Positions 52,904 through 61,217 of a stretch of DNA of 64,000 nt are shown piece after piece. The stretch's first letter is position 1, and every line of letters starts with the position of its first letter. The stretch is from assembly GCF_024460775.1 (NCBI RefSeq), contig NZ_JANFYZ010000004.1:62001-126000 (forward strand), read 5' to 3'. The notes beneath the pieces were generated by a model. That model made no database searches. It saw nothing but the letters and a program-made list of their open reading frames with translations, and was not told where the DNA came from. The position numbers and the translations under genes were made by a program. This DNA is from Desulfovibrio desulfuricans. Its GTDB lineage: Bacteria > Desulfobacterota > Desulfovibrionia > Desulfovibrionales > Desulfovibrionaceae.

Positions 52904-54091
52904 TCAGCTTGTGAATTCCAGCAGGTCGGAGCGTGCTATGCGGTCCAGCTCGTCACGCTGGTTTTCCGGCGTTTCGGTAAAGAGAAAACCAAAAAGCCCG
53001 TAGCGCGTGAAATCGCTTTTGCGCACATGCAGCACGCGGGCAAAGCCACGGCTCAAGGCCTCGTAATCAAAGTTGCGTACGGGCGGGCAGTTTTCCGGCT
53101 TGTTCAGCACAATGAGGGTGTAGAGCTTGCCTTCGCGCCCGGCCAGAGCCTTGTCCCAGTCGGGCCGCCGCCCTTCCAGAAAGCACCCGTAGGTGTGGAA
53201 GCCCCAGGAAAACAGGGTGACGTCCGTGCAGCACCAGCCCGCAAAACGCAGAGCGTTGAACTCGATGGGTCGTATGCGTCCCTGGGCGTCACGCCGCAGC
53301 TCCACATGGGTGGGAAAATTCCGCAGACCCAGCAAGGAGTTAACCTTGTTGAACCATGCCTCGAACTCTGCAAGGTGGGAGCGTACCACAGAAGCGCCCG
53401 TGTAGTACAGGCGGTCGCTCACGTCCGAGGCGGAAGCAAATTCGTGCCGCAGGATATTGCAGATCACGGCCTGCCCCTGCGCGTCAAAGTATACATCCAC
53501 GGCGTATTCATCGCCGTCAATGTATTCCTCGATGAGCCAGTCCTCGCTGTCCACCACGCTGTCAGGATACTGCTCGCGCCAGTGCGTTGCTTCCTGCTCA
53601 ATGGCGGCGAGGGCGGCAAGCCAGTCCTCGCGGGTGCGCACAATGCGCACGCCCAGGCTGAAAAAACCTACAGAAGGCTTGACCACGCAGGGCAGGCGCA
53701 GTTCTTCAAAAGGCAGGCGGCGCAGGGCATCAAGGCTGAGTCTGCGATAGAAATAATCATCGTAGAGGGGGCGCAGCAACTCGCGGGTTCTGGCCTTGTT
53801 TTTGAGCTTTTCAATGCCGCTGACAAGTTCGGCATTGTCCACATGGTCGCAGACCCAGGCCAGGGAATTTTCCGAGCAGGTATAGATGCGCGGGGGCGCG
53901 CAGTCCGTGCAGGACTTCCGGCACTGGGCCGCAAATTCCGCTTCCGGAACGAGGTTCAGGGGCGCTGCGCCAGAAAGCGCGCGGGCGCGGGACAAGTCCC
54001 GCGCCACAGCATTGTCGAGCACCGGTTCCCGCCGGGCTGCCGCGTAGTCGAGCAGCTCTGGCGAGACGTATGGTTCATCAAAAATTATCAT
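52904..54091 (-). CDS. ATP-grasp domain protein with a cysteine cluster
   Basis: A 395-residue protein. The ATP-grasp core is seen in LPCVVKPSVGFFSLGVRIV (nucleotide site), WLIEEYIDGDEYAVDVYF and HVELRRDAQGRIRPIEFNALRFAG, the last two carrying the metal and ATP ligands. The N-terminal third has five cysteines, Cys57, Cys61, Cys64, Cys72 and Cys81, of which CRKSCTDC forms a CX3CX2C unit not typical of ATP-grasp ligases. Its start overlaps the hom stop in ATGA, so it is co-translated with homoserine dehydrogenase. Substrates are unknown; a role in amino acid ligation is speculation. Confidence 0.8.
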   Translation of the reverse strand: MIIFDEPYVSPELLDYAAARREPVLDNAVARDLSRARALSGAAPLNLVPEAEFAAQCRKSCTDCAPPRIYTCSENSLAWVCDHVDNAELVSGIEKLKNKARTRELLRPLYDDYFYRRLSLDALRRLPFEELRLPCVVKPSVGFFSLGVRIVRTREDWLAALAAIEQEATHWREQYPDSVVDSEDWLIEEYIDGDEYAVDVYFDAQGQAVICNILRHEFASASDVSDRLYYTGASVVRSHLAEFEAWFNKVNSLLGLRNFPTHVELRRDAQGRIRPIEFNALRFAGWCCTDVTLFSWGFHTYGCFLEGRRPDWDKALAGREGKLYTLIVLNKPENCPPVRNFDYEALSRGFARVLHVRKSDFTRYGLFGFLFTETPENQRDELDRIARSDLLEFTS

Positions 54092-55422
54092 GCTCCTCCC
54101 AACACGCGGAAGTAGACCGCGGGTTCCTTGAGCAGGCCGGCGTCCATGGTGCGCTGGAGAGCATCGCTCATGGCGCGGGCCGTGGTTTCGTGGGTCATGA
54201 AGACCAGCGGTACGCCATTGCCTTCATCACTCTTCTGGATGACCTGGGCCATGCTGATGCCCTCGGCGGCCATGCAGCCCGAAAGATCGCGCAGCACGCC
54301 GGGGGCGTCCTGCACCATGACGCGCACGTAGTAGCACGAACGCCATTCTTCCGGCGGCACGATGGAGGCCTTGGGCAGTTCCTTGCTCACAAAGCCGGTG
54401 TTGTTGGGGCGTTCATCGCGGGCAACGGCCAGCAGATCGCCCAACACGGCTCCGGCTGTGGGCAGATCGCCCGCGCCGCGTCCGTGGAAAAACAGCGGGC
54501 CGGAGGCGTTGGCGTCCACCCGCACGGCATTGTACACGCCGCCCACGCGGGCCAGCAAAAACTTGTGGTACACAAGGGCGGGGAACACTCCGGCTTCAAG
54601 CCGGATGTTGCCTTCACTCTCAGCGCCCTCGGCGCCGGGAACCTCGCGCACCTGACCAATAAGCTTGATGCGGTAGCCAAATTCGCGCGCAAGGCGGATA
54701 TCCATGCCGGAAAGCCCGCGAATGCCGCGCACCGAAAGGGCCGTGTACGGATAGTGCACCCCATAGGCCAGACGGATAAGCAAAATAAGCTTGTGGGCGG
54801 CATCGTGGCCGTCAATGTCCAGCGTGGGGTCGGCCTCGGCATAGCCCAACTGCTGGGCCTGCTTGAGCGCAACGTCAAAATCCATGCCGTTGCTGGTCAT
54901 TTCAGACAAAATATAGTTGCTGGTGCCGTTAAGAATGCCCATGAGCGATTCAATACGGTTGCCCGTGAGGCTTTCCTTGAGCGTTTCCACAATGGGGATG
55001 GCCCCGGCCACGCTGGCTTCGTAGCGCAGGATGCGCTTTTTGCGGTCAGCCTTCTGGAACAGGGCCAGACCTTCCTCGGCCAGCAGGGCTTTGTTGGCGG
55101 TGACGATGTGCTTGCCCTGATCAAGGGCGCGGTCGATGATGGTGCGGGCATTGTCGATGCCGCCAATGAGCTCCACCAGCACATCGATTTCTGGGTCATC
55201 GGTAAGCGCGCGGTAATCGGTTGTAAGCTCGGTTCCGGCGGGCAACTGGGCGCTGCGGGCCTTGGTGGCGTTGCGCACCAGCACCTTTTTGAGCACGATG
55301 TCGCGCCCGCAACGGCGGCGGATAAGGTCGGCGTTTTCGTCAAGCAGGCGTACAAGACCGCCGCCCACCGTACCAAATCCCGCAAGGCCCACTACCAGGG
55401 GTTTTTCGCTGTTCTTTGTCAT
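54088..55422 (-). CDS. hom: Homoserine dehydrogenase
   Basis: Reduces aspartate semialdehyde to homoserine for threonine and methionine synthesis. The 444-residue protein has the NAD(P)-binding loop GFGTVGGG (from Gly15), VTANKALLAEEG and ILNGTSNYILSEM, followed by the substrate region QLGYAEADPTLDIDGHDAAHKL. An ACT regulatory domain (about 360-440, YVRVMVQDAPGVLRDLSGCM) suggests feedback control by an amino acid. The previous gene on this strand is an aminotransferase, and the next overlaps it by 4 bases. Confidence 0.96.
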   Translation of the reverse strand: MTKNSEKPLVVGLAGFGTVGGGLVRLLDENADLIRRRCGRDIVLKKVLVRNATKARSAQLPAGTELTTDYRALTDDPEIDVLVELIGGIDNARTIIDRALDQGKHIVTANKALLAEEGLALFQKADRKKRILRYEASVAGAIPIVETLKESLTGNRIESLMGILNGTSNYILSEMTSNGMDFDVALKQAQQLGYAEADPTLDIDGHDAAHKLILLIRLAYGVHYPYTALSVRGIRGLSGMDIRLAREFGYRIKLIGQVREVPGAEGAESEGNIRLEAGVFPALVYHKFLLARVGGVYNAVRVDANASGPLFFHGRGAGDLPTAGAVLGDLLAVARDERPNNTGFVSKELPKASIVPPEEWRSCYYVRVMVQDAPGVLRDLSGCMAAEGISMAQVIQKSDEGNGVPLVFMTHETTARAMSDALQRTMDAGLLKEPAVYFRVLGGA

Positions 55423-55608
55423 GTCGCCTCCGAATCTGCTGCCTAACCCCGGTCTGTCCGCCGCGGGCCTGCGCGGTTGTTGGCCGTATACGGCCTTATG
55501 GTTGCTGCGGCGGGGCCGGAAAACCTCCCGACCCCGCCGATTTCAGTTGTTCTGGCTTCGCTTTTTCCGACAATCCAAGCGGATTGAACCCAAACCGCTC
55601 GGAAAAAC

Positions 55609-55690
55609 GTTTTTTGAAAGCGAGATTTTGTTCCCTGGCAAGAAAACGGCCCGTTGAGGCAGTCCAGTGAACAAAAACTGCTTTCAAAAC
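55609..55690. repeat. Palindromic element E2, diverged relative of E1
   Basis: Outer arms TTTTGAAAGC (55612-55621) and GCTTTCAAAA (55680-55689), and inner arms at 55626-55638 and 55664-55676 (12 of 13 bases complementary), make an imperfect hairpin. The right arm, read on the opposite strand, aligns closely with the left arm of E1, sharing the core TGGACTGC-S-TCAA. It lacks the GTAC centre of E1, which instead turns up in the neighbouring E3. Confidence 0.7.
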
Positions 55691-55730
55691 CTGTTTTGCC
55701 ATCCTGCGGATTTTTGCCTTCCGGCAAGGA

Positions 55731-55793
55731 AGGCGGGCTTTTTATGCAGGGAGTGTACTCTGATGGTACTCGACCGGAATAAAAAGACCGCCT
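55731..55793. repeat. Palindromic element E3 with the same centre as E1
   Basis: AGGCGG-G-CTTTTTAT (55731-55745) pairs with ATAAAAAG-A-CCGCCT (55779-55793), one mismatch in 15. The loop contains CAGGGAGTGTACTCTGATGG and then TAC, closely matching the E1 centre, CAGGGATAGTACATGATGG then TAC. It lies 42 bases after the aminotransferase stop codon on the same strand, so it may also act as its terminator. Confidence 0.7.
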
Positions 55794-55834
55794 GACGCCG
55801 CCGGAAGCAAAAAAACGCGGAGGGCGAAACAGGT

Positions 55835-57016
55835 TTAGTCGGAGACGCCCGACAACAACCGCCGCATGCTACTGATAGCCTGCCGCGTGCGGTGTTCGTT
55901 TTCAATCAGGGCGAAACGCACGTATTCGTCGCCGTAGGAGCCGAAGCCCAGACCCGGCGAAACGGCCACGTGAGCCTCCTGCAACAGCAGCTTGGAAAAT
56001 TCCACGGAGCCCATCTTGCGGAAGGGCTCGGGAATATGCGCCCACACAAACATGGTCGCCTTGGGCGAAGGAGTTTCCCAGCCGATGCGGTTCAGGCCTT
56101 CGATGAGGCGGTCGCGCCGTTCCTGGTACACGTCGCGGATCTGGTGCACGCAGTCTTCGGGGCCGTTGAGGGCCACGGTGGAGGCAATCTGGATGGGCTG
56201 GAACATGCCGTAATCCAGATAGCTCTTGATGCGTGCCAGGGCATGGATAAGATCCTTGTTGCCCACGGCAAAACCCACGCGCCAGCCGGGCATGGAATAG
56301 CTCTTGGACAGGGAGTAAAATTCCACGCCCACATCCTTGGCGCCCTTGGCCTGCAAAAAGCTGGGGGCCTTATAGCCGTCAAAAACCAGATCGGCGTATG
56401 CCAGATCATGCACAACCCAGATGTGGTTTTCCTTGGCGAAATCCACAATCTTCTGGAAGAATTCCAGATCCGTCACTTCGGTGGTGGGGTTGTGCGGATA
56501 GCAGATGAAAAGCACCTTGGGCTTGGGCCAGGCCTGACGCATGGCGGCCTCAAGGTCTTCAAAAAAGTTGCGGCCAGGGCCGATGGGCACGCTGCGCACG
56601 TCCGCGCCTGCAATGATGGGCGCGTACTTGTGGATGGGGTAGGTCGGATCGGGTGCGAGCACCACGTCGCCAGGCTCAAGAATAGCCAGCGAAAGGTGGG
56701 CCAGACCTTCCTTGGAACCCAGGGTCACGATGGCTTCGCTGTCAGGGTCGAGCTGCACGCCGTAGTGGCGCGCGTAGCGATCACAGATGGCTTTGCGCAG
56801 GTTCGGAATACCGCGCGAAAGCGAGTAGCGGTGGTTCACCGGCTTCTGTGCTGCCTCAACAAGCTTGTCGACGATGGGTGCGGGCGTTGCGATGTCCGGA
56901 TTGCCCATGCTGAAGTCCACGATGTCGATATTCTGCCGACGCAGCCGCATCTTGAGGTCTCCCACCACCGCAAAAACATAGGGGGGGAGGCGGCGAATCC
57001 GCGAAAACTCTTCCAT
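55835..57016 (-). CDS. AlaC-type class I/II aminotransferase
   Basis: PLP-dependent aminotransferase, 393 residues. Lys238 in [18 protein letters not shown] binds the cofactor. [17 protein letters not shown] and [14 protein letters not shown], and [14 protein letters not shown] near the N-terminus, resemble AlaC, the glutamate-pyruvate aminotransferase. It is upstream of hom on the same strand, so a wider role in aspartate-family or alanine metabolism is possible. Substrate is not fixed by sequence. Confidence 0.88.
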   Translation of the reverse strand: MEEFSRIRRLPPYVFAVVGDLKMRLRRQNIDIVDFSMGNPDIATPAPIVDKLVEAAQKPVNHRYSLSRGIPNLRKAICDRYARHYGVQLDPDSEAIVTLGSKEGLAHLSLAILEPGDVVLAPDPTYPIHKYAPIIAGADVRSVPIGPGRNFFEDLEAAMRQAWPKPKVLFICYPHNPTTEVTDLEFFQKIVDFAKENHIWVVHDLAYADLVFDGYKAPSFLQAKGAKDVGVEFYSLSKSYSMPGWRVGFAVGNKDLIHALARIKSYLDYGMFQPIQIASTVALNGPEDCVHQIRDVYQERRDRLIEGLNRIGWETPSPKATMFVWAHIPEPFRKMGSVEFSKLLLQEAHVAVSPGLGFGSYGDEYVRFALIENEHRTRQAISSMRRLLSGVSD

Positions 57017-57348
57017 GTCTGATAGCTCCTAAGTTGATCGACATGCAGTCTGTCCCATGCGCTCGCAACAGGTCACGCCCGCACCATGCAGGCATGGACT
57101 CCACCCTGCCGCGCAGCCCCACAGGAAGCCAGTGCGTTTACCGGGCGCTCACAACGCGCCGGAAACGATTTTGTCATGCCGCAGCATAGCCAGCCGCGCG
57201 CCTGTTTGTAAAGCATTGCGGGCCGCCGAACCCCTTGATGGGGCATGTTTTTTATATGGTTTCCGGCGGAATGCCGCCAACTGCGCTTTGCCTTCCGCGC
57301 ATAGTTGTGTATCCTTGATAAATATCTTGATTCCTGCGGAGGCAAACC
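57017..57348. other. Divergent intergenic region upstream of the aminotransferase and mtnA
   Basis: 332 bases that must contain promoters for both directions. I see GCGGAGG as the mtnA ribosome binding site and some short palindromes (GGCGG-AATG-CCGCC near 57267-57280), but no riboswitch (SAM types were considered) or convincing promoter. Open frames are short and overlap one another. Confidence 0.4.
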
Positions 57349-58437
57349 ATGGAAGATCATATTCGCTTTGACAGGCAAAATCTTGCGCTGCACCTGCTTG
57401 ACCAGCGCTTGCTGCCAGAGCAGGAAACCGAAGTGATCTGCCGCAATACAGACGACATTGTATCGGCTTTACAAACCATGGTTGTGCGCGGGGCTCCGGC
57501 CATTGGCGTCACTGCGGCCTGGGGCTGCGCCCTTGCGCTGAACGAAACCAGCGGCCCCGGCTGGGCCACCCAGCTTGAAGAACTGCTTGACCGCATCGCC
57601 AATGCCCGGCCCACAGCCGTAAACCTGCGATGGGCCGTTGAACGCATGCGTAAATGCTGGTGGAAGGTCATCAACAGCGGAAGCGGCGACCGCGAACCCC
57701 TGCTCGCGGCCTTTCTTGACGAGGCCGCCAGAATGCAGGCCGAAGATGTGGAAGCATGCAAGACTCTGGGGCGCTTTGGCGCGGATTGCCTGAAAGACGG
57801 CGACACCGTGCTCACCCACTGCAATGCCGGGGCTCTGGCCACTGCGGGCTATGGCACGGCGCTTGGGGTTATTCGCGGCGCTGTGGAGCAGGGCAAACGC
57901 ATCAAGGTTATTGCCGATGAAACGCGGCCCTTCCTCCAGGGCGCACGCCTCACGGCCTGGGAGCTGCACAAGGACAATATCCCCGTTACCGTTGCCTGCG
58001 ACAATGCCTGCGCGCTCCTCATGAGCAAGGGGCTTGTGCAGTCTGTGGTGGTGGGGGCAGACCGCATTGCCGCCAACGGCGACGCGGCCAACAAGATCGG
58101 CACCTATGGCGTTGCCCTGCTGGCAAAGCACTTCAATATTCCCTTCTACGTGGCTGCCCCGCTCTCCACCATTGACCCCACAACGTCCGACGGCAGCGGC
58201 ATACCCATTGAGCAGCGCCCGGAACGTGAGGTCACCCACGTGGGCGATACGCGCCTTACGCCCGCAGATGTGCCCGTGTACAATTTTGCTTTTGACGTAA
58301 CCCCGGCAGAACTCATCACCGGCATCATCACCGAAAAAGGCGTGTTGCAGCCGCCCTACGGGCTTGCCATCTGGGCAGCCCTCAACGAGGCCAGCGCCGC
58401 GCCCGAAGCCGATGACGCCGGGATTATTGAGCGTTAG
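57349..58437 (+). CDS. mtnA: S-methyl-5-thioribose-1-phosphate isomerase
   Basis: Converts methylthioribose 1-phosphate to methylthioribulose 1-phosphate in the methionine salvage pathway. The 362-residue protein has [16 protein letters not shown], the catalytic pair Cys158 ([17 protein letters not shown]) and Asp238 ([19 protein letters not shown]), and [11 protein letters not shown]. It is thus predicted active. GCGGAGG precedes the ATG. The later salvage genes (mtnB, mtnC) are not nearby; some anaerobes use an alternative branch from this product, so the fate of the intermediate is unclear. Confidence 0.95.
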   Translation: MEDHIRFDRQNLALHLLDQRLLPEQETEVICRNTDDIVSALQTMVVRGAPAIGVTAAWGCALALNETSGPGWATQLEELLDRIANARPTAVNLRWAVERMRKCWWKVINSGSGDREPLLAAFLDEAARMQAEDVEACKTLGRFGADCLKDGDTVLTHCNAGALATAGYGTALGVIRGAVEQGKRIKVIADETRPFLQGARLTAWELHKDNIPVTVACDNACALLMSKGLVQSVVVGADRIAANGDAANKIGTYGVALLAKHFNIPFYVAAPLSTIDPTTSDGSGIPIEQRPEREVTHVGDTRLTPADVPVYNFAFDVTPAELITGIITEKGVLQPPYGLAIWAALNEASAAPEADDAGIIER

Positions 58438-58446
58438 GGGTTCAGT

Positions 58447-60474
58447 ATGAAAGAGCTTGTTCTTGTCATTGGCCCGGCACTGCCGGATGCGGCACGCGCG
58501 CTGTGCACGGCCCCGGGCTACAGCCCCAGCGGCAAGGCCGAAACAGAGTCGGGTCAGGCCCTGCCCGAACGGCTTGTTGCCCACTGGGACGGGTGGGAAG
58601 CGCCCAATGGCGAAATTTCGCTGTCTGCGCGCCTGCGCGATGAGCTGACGGCCATCCGCGCCGAGCATATGGCCTGGGCGCACGATTTGGGACGCATGCG
58701 CGTTGGCGGGCGCGAGATGCAGCAGCATCTGCGTTGCGGCGAAAAGCTCTCCATGTGGTGGTGTTCGCTGCTGTACGAGCGCCATCCCAAGATGACGCCC
58801 GGCCTCTACACTGTTTACAAATTACGCTCCCTTGAGCGCCTCATGGACGAGGGCGGCTTTGCCTCCCTGCGCGTTTTTGGCGGGGATGAAGACCTGCGCG
58901 GCGCGCTTGCGCGCATGTGCAAGTCAGGCCACAGGCTGTTTGCGGAATGCAGCGAAGCTCCGGTTCCGCTTGAGCCAGCCCGCTGTCTGCTGCGCAAGGT
59001 TTATGACGCAACGCCTCCCCCCTTGCGCGCGCTGGCCCGCTACGCCCACTGGTGGTGGACTGTACGCCGCCACATGCCTCCAGTTTCGGCCAAAAGCCTG
59101 CTGCCGCCCGCTCAGGGGCAGGCTGCCACCATCGCCACCTACTTTCCCAATGTGGACATGAAGGCTGCGGAAAATGGCCGCTATCGTTCCCGCTACTGGG
59201 AGAGCCTGCACGATGCGCTGAACGCCACCGCCGGGGTGGAAACGCAAGAACAGGGAAGCGCCGGGGAGCATGCCCAGACCGCCGGGCACTTTGTGCGCTG
59301 GCTTTTCATCCGCTTTCCCGCGCCCCAGCTCAGTCTGGCCCAGTGCCTTGCCCTGCGGGGCCGCTTTCGCCGTGAAGGCAGGGACGGCGCGAGCTTTCAT
59401 TATCTTGAAGAATTTCTGACCACAGGCGACCTCATAGCCGCCCTGTTCCGCTACGCGCGCCTGTGCCTTGCCAGCCTGCGGCTGGAAAAAGAAGCCCGCG
59501 CGGCCTTTCGTTTTGCAGGCTCAAAGCTTGATTTCTGGGCCTACCTTGGCCCCTACTGGGCGGAATCGTTCCGGGGCTGGCGTTGCCTTGAACGCTGCCT
59601 GCAACACCGGGCATTCAAGCGATATGCCGCTATGGCCGGCCCGCAGCGCTGGACGCTCTTTCCGCTGGAGAACTGCCCGTGGGAGCGCATGCTCACCCAG
59701 ACCATGCACGAGGCGAATAACGGCCCGGTCATCGGCGCGCAGCACTCCACCATCCGGCCCACAGACTTTCGCTATTTTGACGACCCGCGCACCTTTACGG
59801 GCGATCTGGCAGAATTCCAGCCCGATATGGTGCGGGGCAACGGGCAGTCCGCCTGTTCCCAGTGGCGCGAGGCAGGCGTGCCCGCCGAGCGCCTGGGCGA
59901 AGTGGAAGCTCTGCGTTACCTCTATCTGGCGAACAATGACGCGCAAGATGCCAGTGCTGCTGCGAGCCATGATTCCACGCCTGCTCCCCGGCGGTTGCTG
60001 GCCGTAACCAGTTTTTTTGCGGACGAAACCGAGGCCCATCTGGCCCTGCTTGCCCGTTCGCTGCATGCAGGCCTGCTTGACGGCTGGGAAATCCGCGTAA
60101 AGCCGCACCCCTACCTGCCGGTTCAGGAAAGGTTGAAGGCCTTGCTGGGCCGCCGTGCGCAGGATGTGCAGGTGGTAGACGGCCCCATTGCCGACCAGCT
60201 TGCCCCCGGCGTGGTGGTCTGGGCCTCCAATTCCACCACCGTGGCGCTTGAAGCCGCCATCAAGGGACTGCCCGTGGTGGCCATGCTGCCCACAGACGAC
60301 TTTGACCTCTGCCCCTTGCAAGATGTAGCCAGCCTGCCGCGCACCGGCAGCGTGGACGATGTGGCCCGCGCGCTGCAAACAGCAGCGCCCCTGCACCTTC
60401 CACCTGAATATCTTGACCTGAACGTCGATCTTCCCAAATGGAAAACACTGCTGCACCTGAGAGGAAAATCATGA
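58447..60474 (+). CDS. Putative surface carbohydrate biosynthesis protein
   Basis: A 675-residue soluble protein with no signal peptide. The first third has LSMWWCSLLYERHPKMTPGLYTVYKLRSLE, and the last third (from about 515) resembles a glycosyltransferase-like fold with VKPHPYLPVQERLKAL, VVVWASNSTTVALEAAIKGLPVVAMLP, the kind of motif seen in CDP-glycerol and capsule-type transferases. The length and overall pattern fit the O-antigen-like LIC13510 group as I recall it; this is a weak match. It lies 9 bases after mtnA and overlaps the next gene by 4 bases. A link with methionine salvage is not evident. Confidence 0.55.
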   Translation: MKELVLVIGPALPDAARALCTAPGYSPSGKAETESGQALPERLVAHWDGWEAPNGEISLSARLRDELTAIRAEHMAWAHDLGRMRVGGREMQQHLRCGEKLSMWWCSLLYERHPKMTPGLYTVYKLRSLERLMDEGGFASLRVFGGDEDLRGALARMCKSGHRLFAECSEAPVPLEPARCLLRKVYDATPPPLRALARYAHWWWTVRRHMPPVSAKSLLPPAQGQAATIATYFPNVDMKAAENGRYRSRYWESLHDALNATAGVETQEQGSAGEHAQTAGHFVRWLFIRFPAPQLSLAQCLALRGRFRREGRDGASFHYLEEFLTTGDLIAALFRYARLCLASLRLEKEARAAFRFAGSKLDFWAYLGPYWAESFRGWRCLERCLQHRAFKRYAAMAGPQRWTLFPLENCPWERMLTQTMHEANNGPVIGAQHSTIRPTDFRYFDDPRTFTGDLAEFQPDMVRGNGQSACSQWREAGVPAERLGEVEALRYLYLANNDAQDASAAASHDSTPAPRRLLAVTSFFADETEAHLALLARSLHAGLLDGWEIRVKPHPYLPVQERLKALLGRRAQDVQVVDGPIADQLAPGVVVWASNSTTVALEAAIKGLPVVAMLPTDDFDLCPLQDVASLPRTGSVDDVARALQTAAPLHLPPEYLDLNVDLPKWKTLLHLRGKS

Positions 60475-60944
60475 GTACGCACGACAGAGTGGCCGCCCTG
60501 GTGCGCCACTACTATTGGGACAGAGATCTCAACTGCGCCCGCACAACCCTGCGTTGTCTGGAAACTGTTCTCAAAGAACCGCTGCACCCGCAGATTTACA
60601 CTGCCACAGTGGGTTGCCACGGCGCTGGCGGCACTGGCGGGCAGTGCGGCCTTGTGGAGGGCGGCTTACTGCTCATCGGCCTGCGCGGCGCAGAGCTGGG
60701 CAAGGAAGAATCAGAAATTGTTGATCTGTGCGCCAGATTTGCAACCCAGTTCACTGAACGCTTTGGCAGCCTCTCCTGCAAGGATTTGAGGCCCGGTGGC
60801 ATCCATCCCAATGATCCACCGCATCTTTGCGAATCCGTTTCGGTAGACGCCATATGTTTTTTGCATGACTTTCTTGACGAAATGGCACAATCCGCCGAGC
60901 CAAACCGCAGAAAACCCGGCTTTGAAGACGATACGGCAGAATAG
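60471..60944 (+). CDS. C_GCAxxG_C_C family redox-type protein
   Basis: A 157-residue protein with CARTTLRCLE near residue 20, then the signature GCHGAGGTGGQCGLVEGGLLLIGL, as in the putative redox-active C_GCAxxG_C_C family; further cysteines lie at CARFA, LSCKDL and ICFL. Members probably use cysteine pairs for redox chemistry, though no activity has been shown to my knowledge. The ATG at 60471 follows GAGAGGAAAA and overlaps the previous gene's stop. Confidence 0.75.
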   Translation: MSTHDRVAALVRHYYWDRDLNCARTTLRCLETVLKEPLHPQIYTATVGCHGAGGTGGQCGLVEGGLLLIGLRGAELGKEESEIVDLCARFATQFTERFGSLSCKDLRPGGIHPNDPPHLCESVSVDAICFLHDFLDEMAQSAEPNRRKPGFEDDTAE

Positions 60945-60961
60945 GGCTTAAATTTCACCCT

Positions 60962-60990
60962 TTGACAATAATGCCCGGAGCGAATAGGTT
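60962..60990 (+). promoter_or_regulatory. Candidate mgtA promoter
   Basis: TTGACA at 60962-60967 is a perfect -35; TAGGTT at 60985-60990 is 17 bases away but matches only three of six -10 positions. A weak -10 with a good -35 would suit activator control. The transcript would then have a leader of about 220 bases before mgtA. Confidence 0.4.
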
Positions 60991-61080
60991 CCGCGCAGAT
61001 GGCCTTTTGCGGCCATGCACTTTTTATGCGTCTGCCTTCTGGCTGGCGGTCACCCTCAACCCTTGGAAGGAGCATCCTAC

Positions 61081-61170
61081 ATGTCGTCCGACAGTTGCCA
61101 CAGTTCCCCTTCGGAACCTGACAGTTTACGTCGCACCACTCTTTCCACGCCATTCCGTTCCCGTAGCTGA
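61081..61170 (+). CDS. Leader peptide upstream of mgtA (29 codons)
   Basis: A short frame starts with ATG at 61081, with AAGGAG about 9 bases upstream, and ends with TGA at 61168-61170. The 29-residue product has ten serines, three prolines, an acidic segment Ser-Pro-Ser-Glu-Pro-Asp (9-14) and a basic end with four arginines. The order Glu-Pro-Asp followed by Arg-Arg recalls the E. coli MgtL leader, which begins with Glu-Pro-Asp and continues into an Arg cluster. The stop codon abuts the hairpin hiding the mgtA ribosome binding site. Confidence 0.5.
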   Translation: MSSDSCHSSPSEPDSLRRTTLSTPFRSRS

Positions 61171-61217
61171 AAATCTTCCTGCGGGTAACGCGTTGCGCGT
61201 GCTCCCAGGAGGATTTT
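61170..61217 (+). promoter_or_regulatory. Hairpin that sequesters the mgtA ribosome binding site
   Basis: AAAATCTTCCTG (61170-61181) pairs with CAGGAGGATTTT (61206-61217) over 12 bp with one G-U pair. The second arm is the mgtA Shine-Dalgarno sequence (AGGAGG), and the ATG follows at once. Inside the loop is ACGCG-TTG-CGCGT (61188-61200). The first base of the stem is the last base of the leader peptide's stop codon, so a ribosome at that stop would cover the 5' arm. Confidence 0.7.

Larger units (their letters stand above)
55423..55834. other. Intergenic region between the aminotransferase gene and hom
   Basis: 412 bases on the operon strand with no gene. It holds two palindromic elements (E2 and E3, listed separately), and GCCTTCC-GGCAA-GGAAGGC at 55716-55734 as an extra hairpin. 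hom probably has its own promoter downstream of E2, but I see no confident -35/-10. Confidence 0.5.

Noticed and set aside
57017-57348. SAM riboswitch upstream of mtnA
   Set aside because: No SAM-I, SAM-II or SAH aptamer core was recognised in either orientation.
60945-61217. M-box (ykoK) magnesium riboswitch in the mgtA leader
   Set aside because: The conserved M-box segments could not be found; the leader instead has a short frame and a ribosome-site hairpin.
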